A DNA stretch of 64,000 nucleotides from Tubulanus polymorphus (Eukaryota > Nemertea > Palaeonemertea > Tubulaniformes > Tubulanidae): positions 12,874,501 to 12,938,500 of the forward strand of contig NC_134031.1 of the NCBI RefSeq assembly GCF_964204645.1. The letters are read 5' to 3'. A model generated the notes under the pieces. The model was not told the DNA's origin. It searched no databases and saw only the letters and a program-made list of their open reading frames with translations. Below, in pieces: positions 36,043 through 46,147 of the stretch (position 1 is the stretch's first letter; each line of letters begins with the position of its first letter). The translations under genes and the position numbers were made by a program.

Positions 36043-39000
36043 GGAGAATGAACACCAACTAGAAAACAATAATGTCAATAAAAATCAATATTATTGCACA
36101 TATTGTAAAAAATACATCGATAAATCCCAAAAATCACGACATGAAAAATCTTCAAATCATATAAAAAATGTTATAGATTTTGAAACTCCAGAAAATTCCA
36201 ATGAAAGAAAAGAACGATTAGAAAATATGAATGTGGATGAAATAAAATGTGAAGTTTGTAATGAATTTATAGTAAAAAGGAATTATAATAGACATCTCGA
36301 ATCACAAAAACACCATCAAAATTTGAGTAATAATGTTTTAGGAAAAGATTATTTTGACGATAAACCTCAACAAGTAAAAGAATCAACTTCAAAAACTAAA
36401 TCCATTTCAAATAAACCTTACATGGAAAATGTTAGAAATTATATTGATTCACTAGAAATAAAAGATACAATTGAAATCTTAGAAACATTACATAGTAAAA
36501 TTGGTCCTGCAGCTATTATATTTAGATTTTTTAAAGGTACAACAATAGAAGATTATAGTAAATTTAATGAAATAATAGAAAAAATACTAGATTTGATAAC
36601 AGATGTTGAATATCCAAAAATTAGTATCTCTGGGAAAGTAAGTTTTATAAAGTCAGAAGAAAAAATGAGTTATAATATTCAAACACTCTCTGAAGAAATA
36701 ATTTCAAAAACACAAATAAAAGAGAAGTTAGAAAAAATATTAAATGAATTTAAACGTCATATTGAAGAAAGATATTTTGAGGGTTCTGGCTTAACATTGA
36801 ATGAAATTATATATTTAGATTTAAATGTTTATAATACAAAAAGGAATAAAACATCAAAAAGTAATAAAATGTTTAAAAATGATTCAAACTTTACAACAGA
36901 AAAGGATATTAAAGCATCATCTTATATTAAATTACCATTTACAACAAAAGCAGTAATAAATGTTCAAAATGAAGATAATAAATGTTTTCTATGGTCAATT
37001 ATTAGTTGTTTACACCAAACAGAAGATATGACGCATAGTTTTAGAATAACAAATTACCGGAAATATGAAACATTATATAAAATTGATCAATATCCAGTAA
37101 CTATAAAAATGATTCCTAAAATAGAAAAAGTTAATAATTCAAAAATAAATGTATTTGAATTAATGCAATTACCAAAGACAAAAGGTGAAAATATTAAAGA
37201 TTATACATTGGAAGCTTTATATTTAACAGAATATTATGATGATGAAAATGCTATAGATTTGTTATATTACAAAAAAGATGAAAATGAACATTATATGTGG
37301 TTAAAACAAATTGATTTATTCTTTAGAACAGAAAGTGATCATCATCATAAAATTTATCTATGTAGAAAATGTTTATCTAAATTTATGACTGAGAATACAT
37401 TACTAAAACATAAAGAATTATGTGATAATAAAGATTTTTGTAAATTAATAATGCCAACAGAAAAAGATTATAAATTGAAATTTACTAATCATAAATTTAA
37501 AAATATTGTTCCATTTGTAATTTATGGGGATTTTGAATCGTTGAATAAAGAATTAACTAATCAAGATAGAAAAGAAATATATAACAAAAAGCAATTATTA
37601 AAATCAATGGATAAAGGAAATGAATTAAATGAAGACACAATACAAGACCCACCAATTATAAACACAATTAAAAAAGTTCATCAAAGAGCTGCTGCTTGTG
37701 GAATTTATATAAAATCAAATTATCCCGAATTATATGAAAGTCAATATATTTCTTTTAGAGGTGAAAATGTAGTTAATGATTTTTGTGATAAAATGATTGA
37801 ATTAGAAAGTGATTTTGCAAAATTATTAAACAAAAATAAAAGAATAGTTATGACAAAAGAAGATGAAATTGATTTTAATTATGCAACTCATTGTTGTTAC
37901 TGTGAAAAACGTTTTTATTCATTTGATAAAAAAGTTAGAGATCATAATCATTTGAATGGAAAGTTTAGAGGCGCTGCACATGAGAATTGTAATTTGCAAG
38001 CAAAGAAAATCAATTTTGTCCCCATTATATTTCACAATTTATCGGGGTATGACGCGCATTTATTTATCAAACAGTTATGCTATAAAATAGAAGAAATTAA
38101 TAATGAAATAGAAAGATTAAATTCAAATAGATCAAAAGATAAAATACCAACTTATAAATTAAAAATACTAGCTAAAACATCTGAAAATTATATTTCATTT
38201 CAATTTGGTTACATTAGATTTTTAGATTCTTATATATTTCTAGCAAGTTCATTAGATAATTTATCAAAAAGTTTAGTTGATAATGATTTTGTTATAACTC
38301 GATATTATTATCCAAATGACCAAGATTTTAAATTATTGAGATATAAAGGTGCAATTCCTTATTCATTTTATAAAACACATGATGATTTTAATGTAATAGA
38401 ATTATTAAAAAATCAATTTTATGATCAATTAAAAGAGGAGTATGTGAAAGACGAAGTTTTTGATAGAACATTAAATATTTGGAACCATTTTAAGATGAAA
38501 AATCATGGCGAATTAGTTGATTTATATTTAAAATCAGATGTTATGATATTGGCTGACATATTTGAAAAATTTAGAGAAGTTAATTTGAATCATTTTAATG
38601 TTGATCCTTGTTATTGTTATTCTAGCCCAGGATTAACCTGGCAATGTGGTTTAAAATATACAAATGTAGAATTAGATTAATTAAAAGAACCAGATATGGT
38701 TTTATTATTTGAAAAATCAATTAGAGGTGGAATTAGTGGTGTTATGGGAGATAGGTATTTTAAAGCAAATGATGAATATAAATTATTATATATTGACGCC
38801 AATAATTTATATGGTTGGGCAATGATGCAACCTCAACCATATAAAAATTTTATATTAACAGAAGTTGAAAATGGTGATAAAACTGATTGGGAAAACGCAA
38901 TTGCGAGTTTAAAAGATGAAGCACCAATTGGTTATTTCTTTGTAGTTGATTTAGAATATCCTGAAAATATAAAGTTTAAAACAAGAAACTTACCTTATTG

Positions 39001-41110
39001 CCCAGAACATTTAACTGTAGATGATAGTTATTTAAGTGAATACCAGAAGAAAATAAAACCGAAAGATCATGTTTTTACAGAAAAATTAATACTTACTCAA
39101 AATAATAAATACAATTATATTGTTCATTATAGAATGTTAAAATTTTATCTAAAACAAGGAATGAAATTAAAGAAAGTACATAGATATATTGAATTTAATC
39201 AATCAAAGTGGTTAGAAAAATATATAGATTTCAATACTCAACAGAGAACCATATCAAAAACAGATTTTGAAAAAGATTTTTTCAAATTGATGAACAATAG
39301 TTTTTATGGAAAAACATGTGAAAATATTAGAAATAGAAATGATATTGAATTAGTAAATAATTCTGAAAGATTAAGACATTTACAATCAAGTCCTAGACAT
39401 TTAGGAAATAAAAGGTTTGAAGATTATTTAACAGCAGTTAAATTAAAAAGAACATCAATGAAATTTAATAAACCTATATTTATTGGTTCGACTGTTTTAG
39501 AAGTATCAAAATTATTAATGTATGAATTCTATTGTAATGTTTTACAACCACTTTTTGGGGAAAAGCATATTGAAATATTATATTTTGATTCTGTAACAGC
39601 TGACACCCCAATATTACTAAAATGTAATAATAAAATATTGGTAAGAAGAATTTCAGAAATAATTCCAAAACAAAATGAATGTTATATTTCATATGGAGAA
39701 AAAGAATTAATACAAATAAATGGTTTAATGGATGTTTGGACAAGAAATGGATGGAAAAAATTAAAGAATATTATTAGACATAAAACAAATAAGAAAATCT
39801 ATAGAGTTAGAACTAAATTAGGGTTCGTAGATGTTACAGAAGATCATAGTTTAATTAAACGAAATGGTGATGAAATAAAACCAACTGATATAAAAATTGG
39901 AGATGAATTATTACATAAAAGATTTTTCCAAAGAATGAATCATATGTCATTTGATGAAATAATTGATAATATTTATAATATAGAACCCGAAACATTAGAA
40001 GAAAAAGAATATTTTATCAAAGGATTTTTCATGGGTGATGGTTCAGCAGGTGTGTATAATTATGTTAGTGGAACTAAATATTGTTGGTATTTATGCAATC
40101 AAGACTTAAAATTATTAGAAAGAATTAAGAAATTCTGTGAAGAAGTTTATCCAAATAAAACATTCAAAATCATAGATGTTATGAAATCATCGCAATGTTA
40201 TAGAATACATGTGAATAATCCTAAAGATTTTGCTATAAAATATAATAACGAATTCTATATTCATGCAATAGTGAAAAGTAATACTTCAACTAAAGAAAAG
40301 ATAGTTCCAGATTATGTATTGAATGCAAAAAATAATTTAAGAAAATGGTTCTTCATTGGATTCTACGCAGCCGATGGTACTAAAAGTTTCAAAAACCGCA
40401 AAACAATATCTTTAGCTCAAAAAGGAAAAGTTGCTATATCAGGATTAAATATATTATGCAATTCATTAGGTTTTAATATGAATATTGGATTGATTAAATC
40501 TAAACCAAATTGTTTTAATTTAAGGCATGTAGAAAAAGAATTAACAGAAGAAGTTAAAGATTTATTTGAAATATATAACCCAACTGACTATGTTTATGAT
40601 TTATCAACAGATGATGGAACATTCAATTCTGGGTTCCCATTAATCCAAAAAAATACTGACGCCTACATACTAAAAATCAAGACAAATGACATAACAAAAG
40701 ACTTAAAAACATTAAAACATCATTTTGATTTTAGCAATTATCCTAAAGATCATGAACTATTTAGCAATGATAATAAAAAGATTCCTGGTAAATTTAAAGA
40801 TGAATTAGGAGGTGATGAAATGATTGAATTTGTTGGGATAAGAAGTAAAATGTATAGTTACAGAACAAAAGATCATGAAGCTAAAAAGTTAAAAGGAATA
40901 ACTAAACATGTGGTTGATAAACATATAGAATTTCAAGATTATATAAAGTGTTTATATAAATCAATTGTAATGAAACACAAAATGAATTGTTTAAGATCAG
41001 AAGATCATGAGATGTACATTAATGAAGTTGAAAAAACTAGTTTAAATCCATTTGATGATAAAAGGCATATTTTAGATGATGGTATAAAAACATTACCTTA
41101 TGGCCATTAA
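36038..41110 (+). pseudogene. polB: Polinton protein-primed DNA polymerase B with intein (one in-frame stop)
   Basis: Replicates the linear element from protein-primed ends. The frame is continuous from 36038 to the TAA at 41108-41110, except for one TAA at 38678-38680. In order: two C2H2 fingers (C20, C23, H35, H41; second about residues 70-94), a third CxxC...H...C finger near 450, exonuclease motif YGDFESL (about 497), a treble-clef/HNH-like insert (CYCEKRF ... VRDHNHLNG ... HENC, about 615-655), FHNLSGYDAHLF, YLKSDVMILAD, then polymerase motif A (DANNLYGW), motif B (NNSFYGKTCEN) and motif C (YFD...TDA), split by a 355-residue intein. Without the intein it would be about 1335 residues. The C-terminus is shorter than in copy 2 and overlaps the convergent VLTF3-like gene by 4 bases. 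Confidence 0.95.
39590..40654 (+). other. Intein with LAGLIDADG homing endonuclease, in PolB motif C
   Basis: 355 residues inserted between the catalytic Asp of YFD and the following Thr-Asp. The N-terminal splicing block is SVTADTPILL (nucleophile Ser1). Block B is DVTEDHSLI (T83, H86). Two dodecapeptide motifs, GFFMGDGSAG (D150) and FIGFYAADGTK (D262), mark a two-motif LAGLIDADG endonuclease. Block F is VYDLSTDDGTF. The end is LIQKN, with terminal Asn355 followed by Thr as the +1 extein residue. The penultimate His usual in inteins is Lys354 here. The reading frame is open throughout with codon use like its host gene. Copy 2 shows the same site empty. Splicing should restore the active site; this is inferred from the family. 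Confidence 0.93.
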
Positions 41111-42408
41111 AACATAAAATCAATATCATCATACTCGAAATCACTATTGGCTTCTTCATTTTCATTTAATTGTTCAGGTTCTTCTTCCATTCCATTTTTC
41201 TCATTTAAATAAATTTCTATCTTGTTCCACATTTCATCTCGCTCTCTTTGTTTCTTTTTGTTTGTTAATTCATCAAATGGAATTATAATATCTAGGTTTA
41301 AATAATTTACAATCTTATTTAAAAAGAATTCATAATTTATTGAATCTGTTATTCTATTTTCCAAATGATACATTAATATTTGTTTAAATATTTTTTTTAT
41401 ATTTTTCATATCTTCTTCTGTTAATTTAGGTTTTTCATAATAATCGTTAAATAATAAATATAAATACATTTTCTTTTGTTTTGTGTTAAATGTTGGTGGA
41501 ATAATTGTTTTTATAATATCTTTTTTAGTTATTTCACCATTTTCATTTTCTATTATTTTCATTTTTTCAAGCCATTTCATATATTCTGGTGTATGATCTT
41601 CCATAGAAAATATTTTAAAAATTTCATCAAGATAATTTAATTTTGGATCTATGAGAAAATCTCTAGTTTTTTCTTCACCTAATAAATTCTTTTGCCATCC
41701 ACAATCAACACAAAATAACACAGTACCTTCTTGTCTTAAGGTCGCATAACTACATTGTGGACATTTTCGTTTATAATTTATTGGTAATAGATCTTCATTA
41801 AGCTCTTGGTATTTTCTTACGTTTTCTTTATGTTTTATTGTTCTATTATGTAGATTTGAATTACTTGTTGTAATAACCAATTTACAATATTTACAATAAT
41901 ATGTTTTTCTTGTTAATTCATTATATTGTTTTTCTAACTTTTCAACTGTTTCTTCATTATCTGGTAACGTTTTCTCATATTTTATTTTTTCTAATAAATT
42001 ATTTTTTCTTTCATTGAATTCAGTTTCAAATTTATTAGAAATTTAAACTATATGTACTTTACGAAATTGATGATTCTCCCAATCTTCTATATTTTCAGGG
42101 TTATATTTTATTCGACAAGGCTCACAGAAATGATCTTTTATATTATCCTTATCATAGAATAAGAAAGGTCTTTTCCAAATAATTTCAGGTTCAACTTCAA
42201 CAGAATTACTATCAACATTAGCCGTTGCGCCATTAATTCTACACTTCTCTGAATGTTTTTTAACATAATTTCTTGAGAATAATTTATTACATTTTGGACA
42301 GTTTATTTTAGGGGGTTTATAATTTTCATCATGTTTTTTCATATGTCGAGCCTTATTACTTTTTCTTAGAAGTTCACCACAAATTTCGCATGCTATCTTC
42401 TCATCCAT
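41107..42408 (-). pseudogene. VLTF3-like late transcription factor with multiple zinc fingers (one in-frame stop)
   Basis: Start ATG at 42408 in a TAATAAATGG context; the same frame runs to 41107 except for a TAA at 42043-42045 (433 codons). N-terminal zinc motifs are CEICGELLRKSNKARHMKKH and CPKCNKLFSRNYVKKHSEKC, then HFCEPC...H and, after the stop, YYCKYCK...H...H. A zinc ribbon follows (CPQCSY ... FCVDCGWQ). The C-terminal 150 residues contain LTEEDMKNIKKIFKQI, then INYEFFLNKIVNYLNL and KQRERDEMWNKI. This order matches the poxvirus VLTF3-like family of late transcription factors of large DNA viruses. An acidic tail ends the protein. It is convergent with and overlaps the polymerase. Copy 2 lacks it. 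Family call by recalled pattern only. Confidence 0.72.
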
Positions 42409-42432
42409 TTATTAAGGAAAAATTTTATTAAA
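42406..42432 (-). promoter_or_regulatory. Late-promoter-like start context, VLTF3-like gene
   Basis: On the minus strand a T5 run, then CCTTAATAAATGG. It lies in the 68-base gap shared with the divergent penton gene. Confidence 0.5.
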
Positions 42433-42454
42433 ATTAATTTTTAGTGATGAGCGG

Positions 42455-42479
42455 TAATTTTTTTATGTTATAAATAATG
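42455..42479 (+). promoter_or_regulatory. Late-promoter-like start context, penton-like gene
   Basis: T7 tract (42458-42464), then TATAAATAATGG. This is the one start where TAAAT and ATG are offset by two bases. The copy 2 orthologue has plain AATAAATGG. Confidence 0.5.
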
Positions 42480-43235
42480 GTAGAATTAAAAGAATACAGA
42501 ATATTTATAGATTCTAGAAAACTTATAAATTATAAATCTCATAATTTATTAGTACAATTAGATAGAGAATTTAAGAATTGTGTAGATTTAAAATTAGTTA
42601 ATATAAGTTTATGTAATTCTTTTTATAATATATCGGATAAAACTATTGAACATAGAGCTTTTTTAATTTTTTATAAAGGTAAAAATGAATGGTTCTCTAT
42701 ATTTTTAAAACCGGGGTCATATAATTTAGATACATTAGCACAAGAAATTAATAGAAAAGCTCGAGCTAAATTAGGAAGTGATTCCAGATTTAGTATTAGA
42801 ATTTTAAAAAGTGATAGTTCTAATAAAATAAAGATTAGGTTAGATAATAACGAACAATTTAAATTTACAGTAAGAAAACCTTTAGCTAAACTGTTAGGAA
42901 TTAACCCAGATATTGTTACAGCATACGCAGAAGGTAGATCAAACTTAATACCTTTTACACATTTTTATATTTATTGCAATTTAATTGACCCAACAAAAAC
43001 ATTTGAAGCAACTAAAGATACAATTTGTAATTCTGGTTTACTAAACATTTTACCATTGAAGAATGTTAAACAATTTGGAACGCAAATAAATTATAATTTA
43101 GCTGAATGTGATTTCAAACCTTGTATTCCGCATTTCAATAATTTTAAATTACAAATAAGAAATCACAATGGTTATTTAATTGATTTGAATAACTTTCCTG
43201 TAATTTATGAATTAGTTATAAGATGTAAAGAGTAA
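42477..43235 (+). CDS. Penton-like minor capsid protein
   Basis: 252 residues, soluble, beta-rich, no membrane segment. The C-terminal strand pattern FNNFKLQIRNHNGYLIDLN followed by PVIYELVIRC is the ending I associate with the single-jelly-roll penton (minor capsid) proteins of Polintons and related virus-like elements. Length fits that family. It sits first in the + strand gene block and diverges from the VLTF3-like gene. The frame is intact here, and a decayed orthologue lies at 8640-9369. The penton assignment comes from recalled family patterns and should be checked by structure prediction. Confidence 0.65.
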   Translation: MVELKEYRIFIDSRKLINYKSHNLLVQLDREFKNCVDLKLVNISLCNSFYNISDKTIEHRAFLIFYKGKNEWFSIFLKPGSYNLDTLAQEINRKARAKLGSDSRFSIRILKSDSSNKIKIRLDNNEQFKFTVRKPLAKLLGINPDIVTAYAEGRSNLIPFTHFYIYCNLIDPTKTFEATKDTICNSGLLNILPLKNVKQFGTQINYNLAECDFKPCIPHFNNFKLQIRNHNGYLIDLNNFPVIYELVIRCKE

Positions 43236-43254
43236 TTTTTCACCTATATAAATG
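43233..43254 (+). promoter_or_regulatory. Late-promoter-like start context, 114-residue gene
   Basis: The stop of the upstream gene leads into TAATTTTT, then CTATATAAATG. Confidence 0.5.
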
Positions 43255-43596
43255 AATATAACTGTTGGACCGAGTATATGTTTTGGATTTGATTTTAAAC
43301 GTGAGAAAGAAATGAAATTTAACATGAATGATGTAATTACACATATCAAAAATATTGCATTTTCTAATGAAACAACATTTGAGTATGAAACAACAATTGA
43401 TAAAGAAACTTTTAATGTAGAAAAGATTACCGAGTCTTTAAGATTTTATGAATTAGATGAAGATTTTATCATCGATGATATTAAAAAAATAATAATTGAA
43501 ATATATACAAATGAAACTAGTAATAAAATAAATGTTGAATTAATAATCACTAAGATAACTAAATATTTTGATGATAGTAATTTTTTTGATAAATAA
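43252..43596 (+). CDS. Hypothetical Polinton protein, 114 aa
   Basis: Not recognised. Acidic, Ile/Glu/Asp-rich, with alternating strands and helices and no membrane segment. Residues 1-22 (MNITVGPSICFGFDFKREKE) are conserved in copy 2, where the rest is deleted. Starts 17 bases after the penton stop. Its own stop TAA abuts the next ATG in the same frame. Confidence 0.7.
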   Translation: MNITVGPSICFGFDFKREKEMKFNMNDVITHIKNIAFSNETTFEYETTIDKETFNVEKITESLRFYELDEDFIIDDIKKIIIEIYTNETSNKINVELIITKITKYFDDSNFFDK

Positions 43597-43599
43597 ATG
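43578..43599 (+). promoter_or_regulatory. Late-promoter-like start context, 73-residue gene
   Basis: T7 tract (43581-43587), then GATAAATAAATG, all within the 3' end of the upstream gene. Confidence 0.55.
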
Positions 43600-43818
43600 A
43601 GTGATAATAAGTGGATAATAACTGGATTATATAATGGCGCATTACTATCAGTTGGAACGGTTGGTTATTCAATGGTATTAAAAAAAGTATTCAAAATGGG
43701 AAGTGTTAATGTTGATAGATTTGATATAAATGATATTTTAAAGTTAACATTAGCAGTTACTTTATCTAATTTAACAATTGATTATTTGGAAAAACAAAAA
43801 TATATTCCTCCCATATAA
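43597..43818 (+). CDS. Small two-helix membrane protein, 73 aa
   Basis: An N-terminal hydrophobic segment (ITGLYNGALLSVGTVGYSMVL, residues about 7-27) and a second weaker one (LKLTLAVTLSNLTIDYL, 48-64) flank a short charged loop. I recall similar small NGALLSVGTVGYS-type proteins in other Polintons, so it is probably conserved, but no function is established. Possibly a virion or host-membrane component. Absent from copy 2. Confidence 0.7.
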   Translation: MSDNKWIITGLYNGALLSVGTVGYSMVLKKVFKMGSVNVDRFDINDILKLTLAVTLSNLTIDYLEKQKYIPPI

Positions 43819-43823
43819 ATACA

Positions 43824-43846
43824 TAATTTTTTTTGCTAAATAAATG
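43824..43846 (+). promoter_or_regulatory. Late-promoter-like start context, 140-residue gene
   Basis: T8 tract (43827-43834), GCTAAATAAATG. Confidence 0.6.
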
Positions 43847-44266
43847 GCTTCTGCAATTATAACTATTATAGGATCGGCAATTGTTAACGCTTTAGCATTT
43901 ACTGGTGGTGGTTATTTATTTAAACATATTGATAAAAATAGTTCATTAGGAGAACAAAGAAGACATAACTTAGCGTTAGAGAAATACAATAAAGCTGCAG
44001 AAGAATATAGAGAAAAGAGACAAAACTATATGGATTACATCAATAAAGAATTATATTATCAGAAGATTTCACATAGAGATTTTCAATCAGTTGATGATGC
44101 AATGAGTTTATATAACGCAGTAACAAATAAAGAAAAATTACATCTATACAAACCTAAATTATCAGATTATTATACCCCAAGTAAAGAACAACAGAAATAT
44201 GAAATAATATGGATTTTAGGTGGAACTGTTATTGTTATATTTGTTGCTTATAAGTTTACTAATTAG
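43844..44266 (+). CDS. Conserved Polinton membrane protein, 140 aa
   Basis: An N-terminal hydrophobic stretch (residues 3-26, ending GGGYLF) is followed by a charged helical middle (EQRRHNLALEKYNKAAEEYR, then a Lys/Tyr-rich segment) and a C-terminal transmembrane helix (IIWILGGTVIVIFVAYKF, about 120-138). This hydrophobic-RRHNLA-helical-TM layout recurs in Polinton proteins of unknown role. No catalytic motif. Shares its T-tract/GCTAAATAAATG leader almost base for base with the next gene. Confidence 0.7.
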   Translation: MASAIITIIGSAIVNALAFTGGGYLFKHIDKNSSLGEQRRHNLALEKYNKAAEEYREKRQNYMDYINKELYYQKISHRDFQSVDDAMSLYNAVTNKEKLHLYKPKLSDYYTPSKEQQKYEIIWILGGTVIVIFVAYKFTN

Positions 44267-44290
44267 TAATTTTTTTTTGCTAAATAAATG
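44267..44290 (+). promoter_or_regulatory. Late-promoter-like start context, 144-residue gene
   Basis: T9 tract (44270-44278), GCTAAATAAATG. Nearly identical to the leader of the previous gene, suggesting duplication or a shared recognition sequence. Confidence 0.6.
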
Positions 44291-44722
44291 GAAGATAAAG
44301 TTGATAATATTGATATTATTCCTCATGATATAAATAAAACTAAATTAAAAACATATTTAGAAAAACAAATATTAGAATTTGAAAGTGTCTTAAAGATAAA
44401 AAAGAAAAAATATTTAAAAAGTAAAATTATATATTATCTTATTATTAGTGGTTCGGTTACAATTAGTTCTGTAATAACATTTTTAGCAATATTCAGTCCA
44501 TTAACACCTTTAGCTATATCAATTGGTGTATTAGGATTAAGTTCAAGTGTTTTAACTGGTATAAGTTCAAAATTAAATATAAAAAGTAATAAAGAAAAAA
44601 TAAAATCTAATATAAAAGAAATTAATAAATTAAAGAACACACTAGATTATATAATAAGTTTAAATGGTCATATAACAGTTGAAGAACAAGATAAATTATT
44701 AAAAGAATTAATAAATTATTAA
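44288..44722 (+). CDS. Membrane protein with coiled-coil flanks, 144 aa
   Basis: A Lys-rich helix precedes two closely spaced hydrophobic segments (YYLIISGSVTISSVITFLAI and LAISIGVLGLSSSVLTGI, about residues 47-93), then a Lys/Asn/Ile-rich coiled-coil-like tail. The hairpin-like pair of membrane helices is plain. Function unknown; perhaps a virion or membrane-interacting protein. Missing in copy 2 through the 1.5-kb deletion. Confidence 0.68.
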   Translation: MEDKVDNIDIIPHDINKTKLKTYLEKQILEFESVLKIKKKKYLKSKIIYYLIISGSVTISSVITFLAIFSPLTPLAISIGVLGLSSSVLTGISSKLNIKSNKEKIKSNIKEINKLKNTLDYIISLNGHITVEEQDKLLKELINY

Positions 44723-44742
44723 TTTTTTTAATTATATAAATG
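44720..44742 (+). promoter_or_regulatory. Late-promoter-like start context, 462-codon gene
   Basis: T7 tract (44723-44729), then ATTATATAAATG. Confidence 0.6.
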
Positions 44743-46128
44743 GTAGATAGTTTTCCAAAAGCTTTCCAATATAATAAATCAATTAAATATAATATTCCAG
44801 CAATAGATTTTAATAAAGATATTACATATAGAAATGAAGTTTTAGATTCATTAACTAATTTAGAAATTTATGTTACTGAAACTAATAATTTTAATGCAAA
44901 GATGGAAAATATATTTCATATATATTTAATTAATTTTAAAAAATTGAAAGATGAAAAACAATGGTTATTAAAATCTAATATGAAGTATTGGCAGAATCAA
45001 TTAAATTTTGCTGTTTATTGTGCAACAACAGGATGTGGAATTAGTTGGAATGATCATTTAAATAATTCTAAATATAAACTAATTTAAAGTTTATTTAGAT
45101 TTCATACATACTTTCAAATCAGAATAATATTAAATGAATTAGAGTGCGCTTTACCAGGATCTAGGTATTTCAAAGAATTAGATAATAATATTAATTTATC
45201 TAAGTTTTATAAGATTTGCAATGAATTTAATATAGATATAAATAATTCTGATTTTAGAACAAAAATTGGAACAATAAGATCACTTCCATGCCCTAGAAAG
45301 ATTGCAGAATATTGTGCACTTCCCATACCATCTAATAGTTTTTATAATATCTATAATAATAAATTAGGTTATGGTAAAATAGAAACAAAGGATTTAGAAA
45401 CATTAAATTTCAATAAATTACCAAAATTTTATGATAATTTAAAACAAGATAATAATAATGGTTGGGTATATTTTATTTTAGAAAATAGTGAAGGTTTTAC
45501 AAAATCAGGTATAGAAAGAATAAATCAATCTATTAGAACTTATTTGATATGTATTTTAGGTGCGCAAGTTGAAACAAGATCACCGATAATTGGAAATTTG
45601 AATACATCATTCGATACACAAAAACAATTTAAAGTTTTATTTGAAGATTCCATACATAATGATAAAAATAGATCAATTTCAGAAAACATTATAAGATATC
45701 AAAATTATTTAGATAAATCTCATGTAAGACTTAATTATTGTATAGGCCCTAATCTATTAATTATTTCTAATGATTTAGTATTGAAGATGGGAAATATAAT
45801 TGGTTATAATAATCTAATTAAAACTGCGACAATAAATAAATCATTTGGGTTAAATGATATAAATAAAAAGATTATCACTGCTCCAAAATTAATGGAAGGT
45901 GAAAAAAATAAAAAACACATTCAATCAACAGAAACTAAAACTAAGAATATTAAATTAAATAATGATTCTAAAATAAAAGATTACAATACATCAGAAAATA
46001 TAAAAACTGATAAAATTCAACATGATATAATTAAACTAAATGATGATAATAAATCCCATGAAAATACTAAATTAGCTATAACTTGTATAGGAATTGTAAT
46101 CGGAGGAATATTATATTTTAAATTTTAA
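44740..46128 (+). pseudogene. Conserved Polinton protein with C-terminal anchor, 462 codons (one in-frame stop)
   Basis: One frame runs from ATG 44740 to TAA 46126-46128, broken only by TAA at 45085-45087. Copy 2 reads CAA at that place. The protein begins MVDSFPKAFQYNKSIKYNIP, has a Cys/Trp-containing segment (CATTGCGISWNDHLN), a Pro/Tyr-rich middle, then VRLNYCIGPNLLIISNDL, a Lys/Asn-rich linker, and a C-terminal transmembrane helix (AITCIGIVIGGILYF). It is conserved in both copies and is probably a structural or membrane-anchored virion protein. I do not recognise a domain, and no protease His/Cys arrangement is visible. Confidence 0.75.
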
Positions 46129-46147
46129 TTTTTTTATTATGTAAATG
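46126..46147 (+). promoter_or_regulatory. Late-promoter-like start context, coiled-coil gene
   Basis: T7 tract (46129-46135), then ATTATGTAAATG. The copy 2 orthologue has TTTTTATAAGATATAAATG. Confidence 0.6.
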
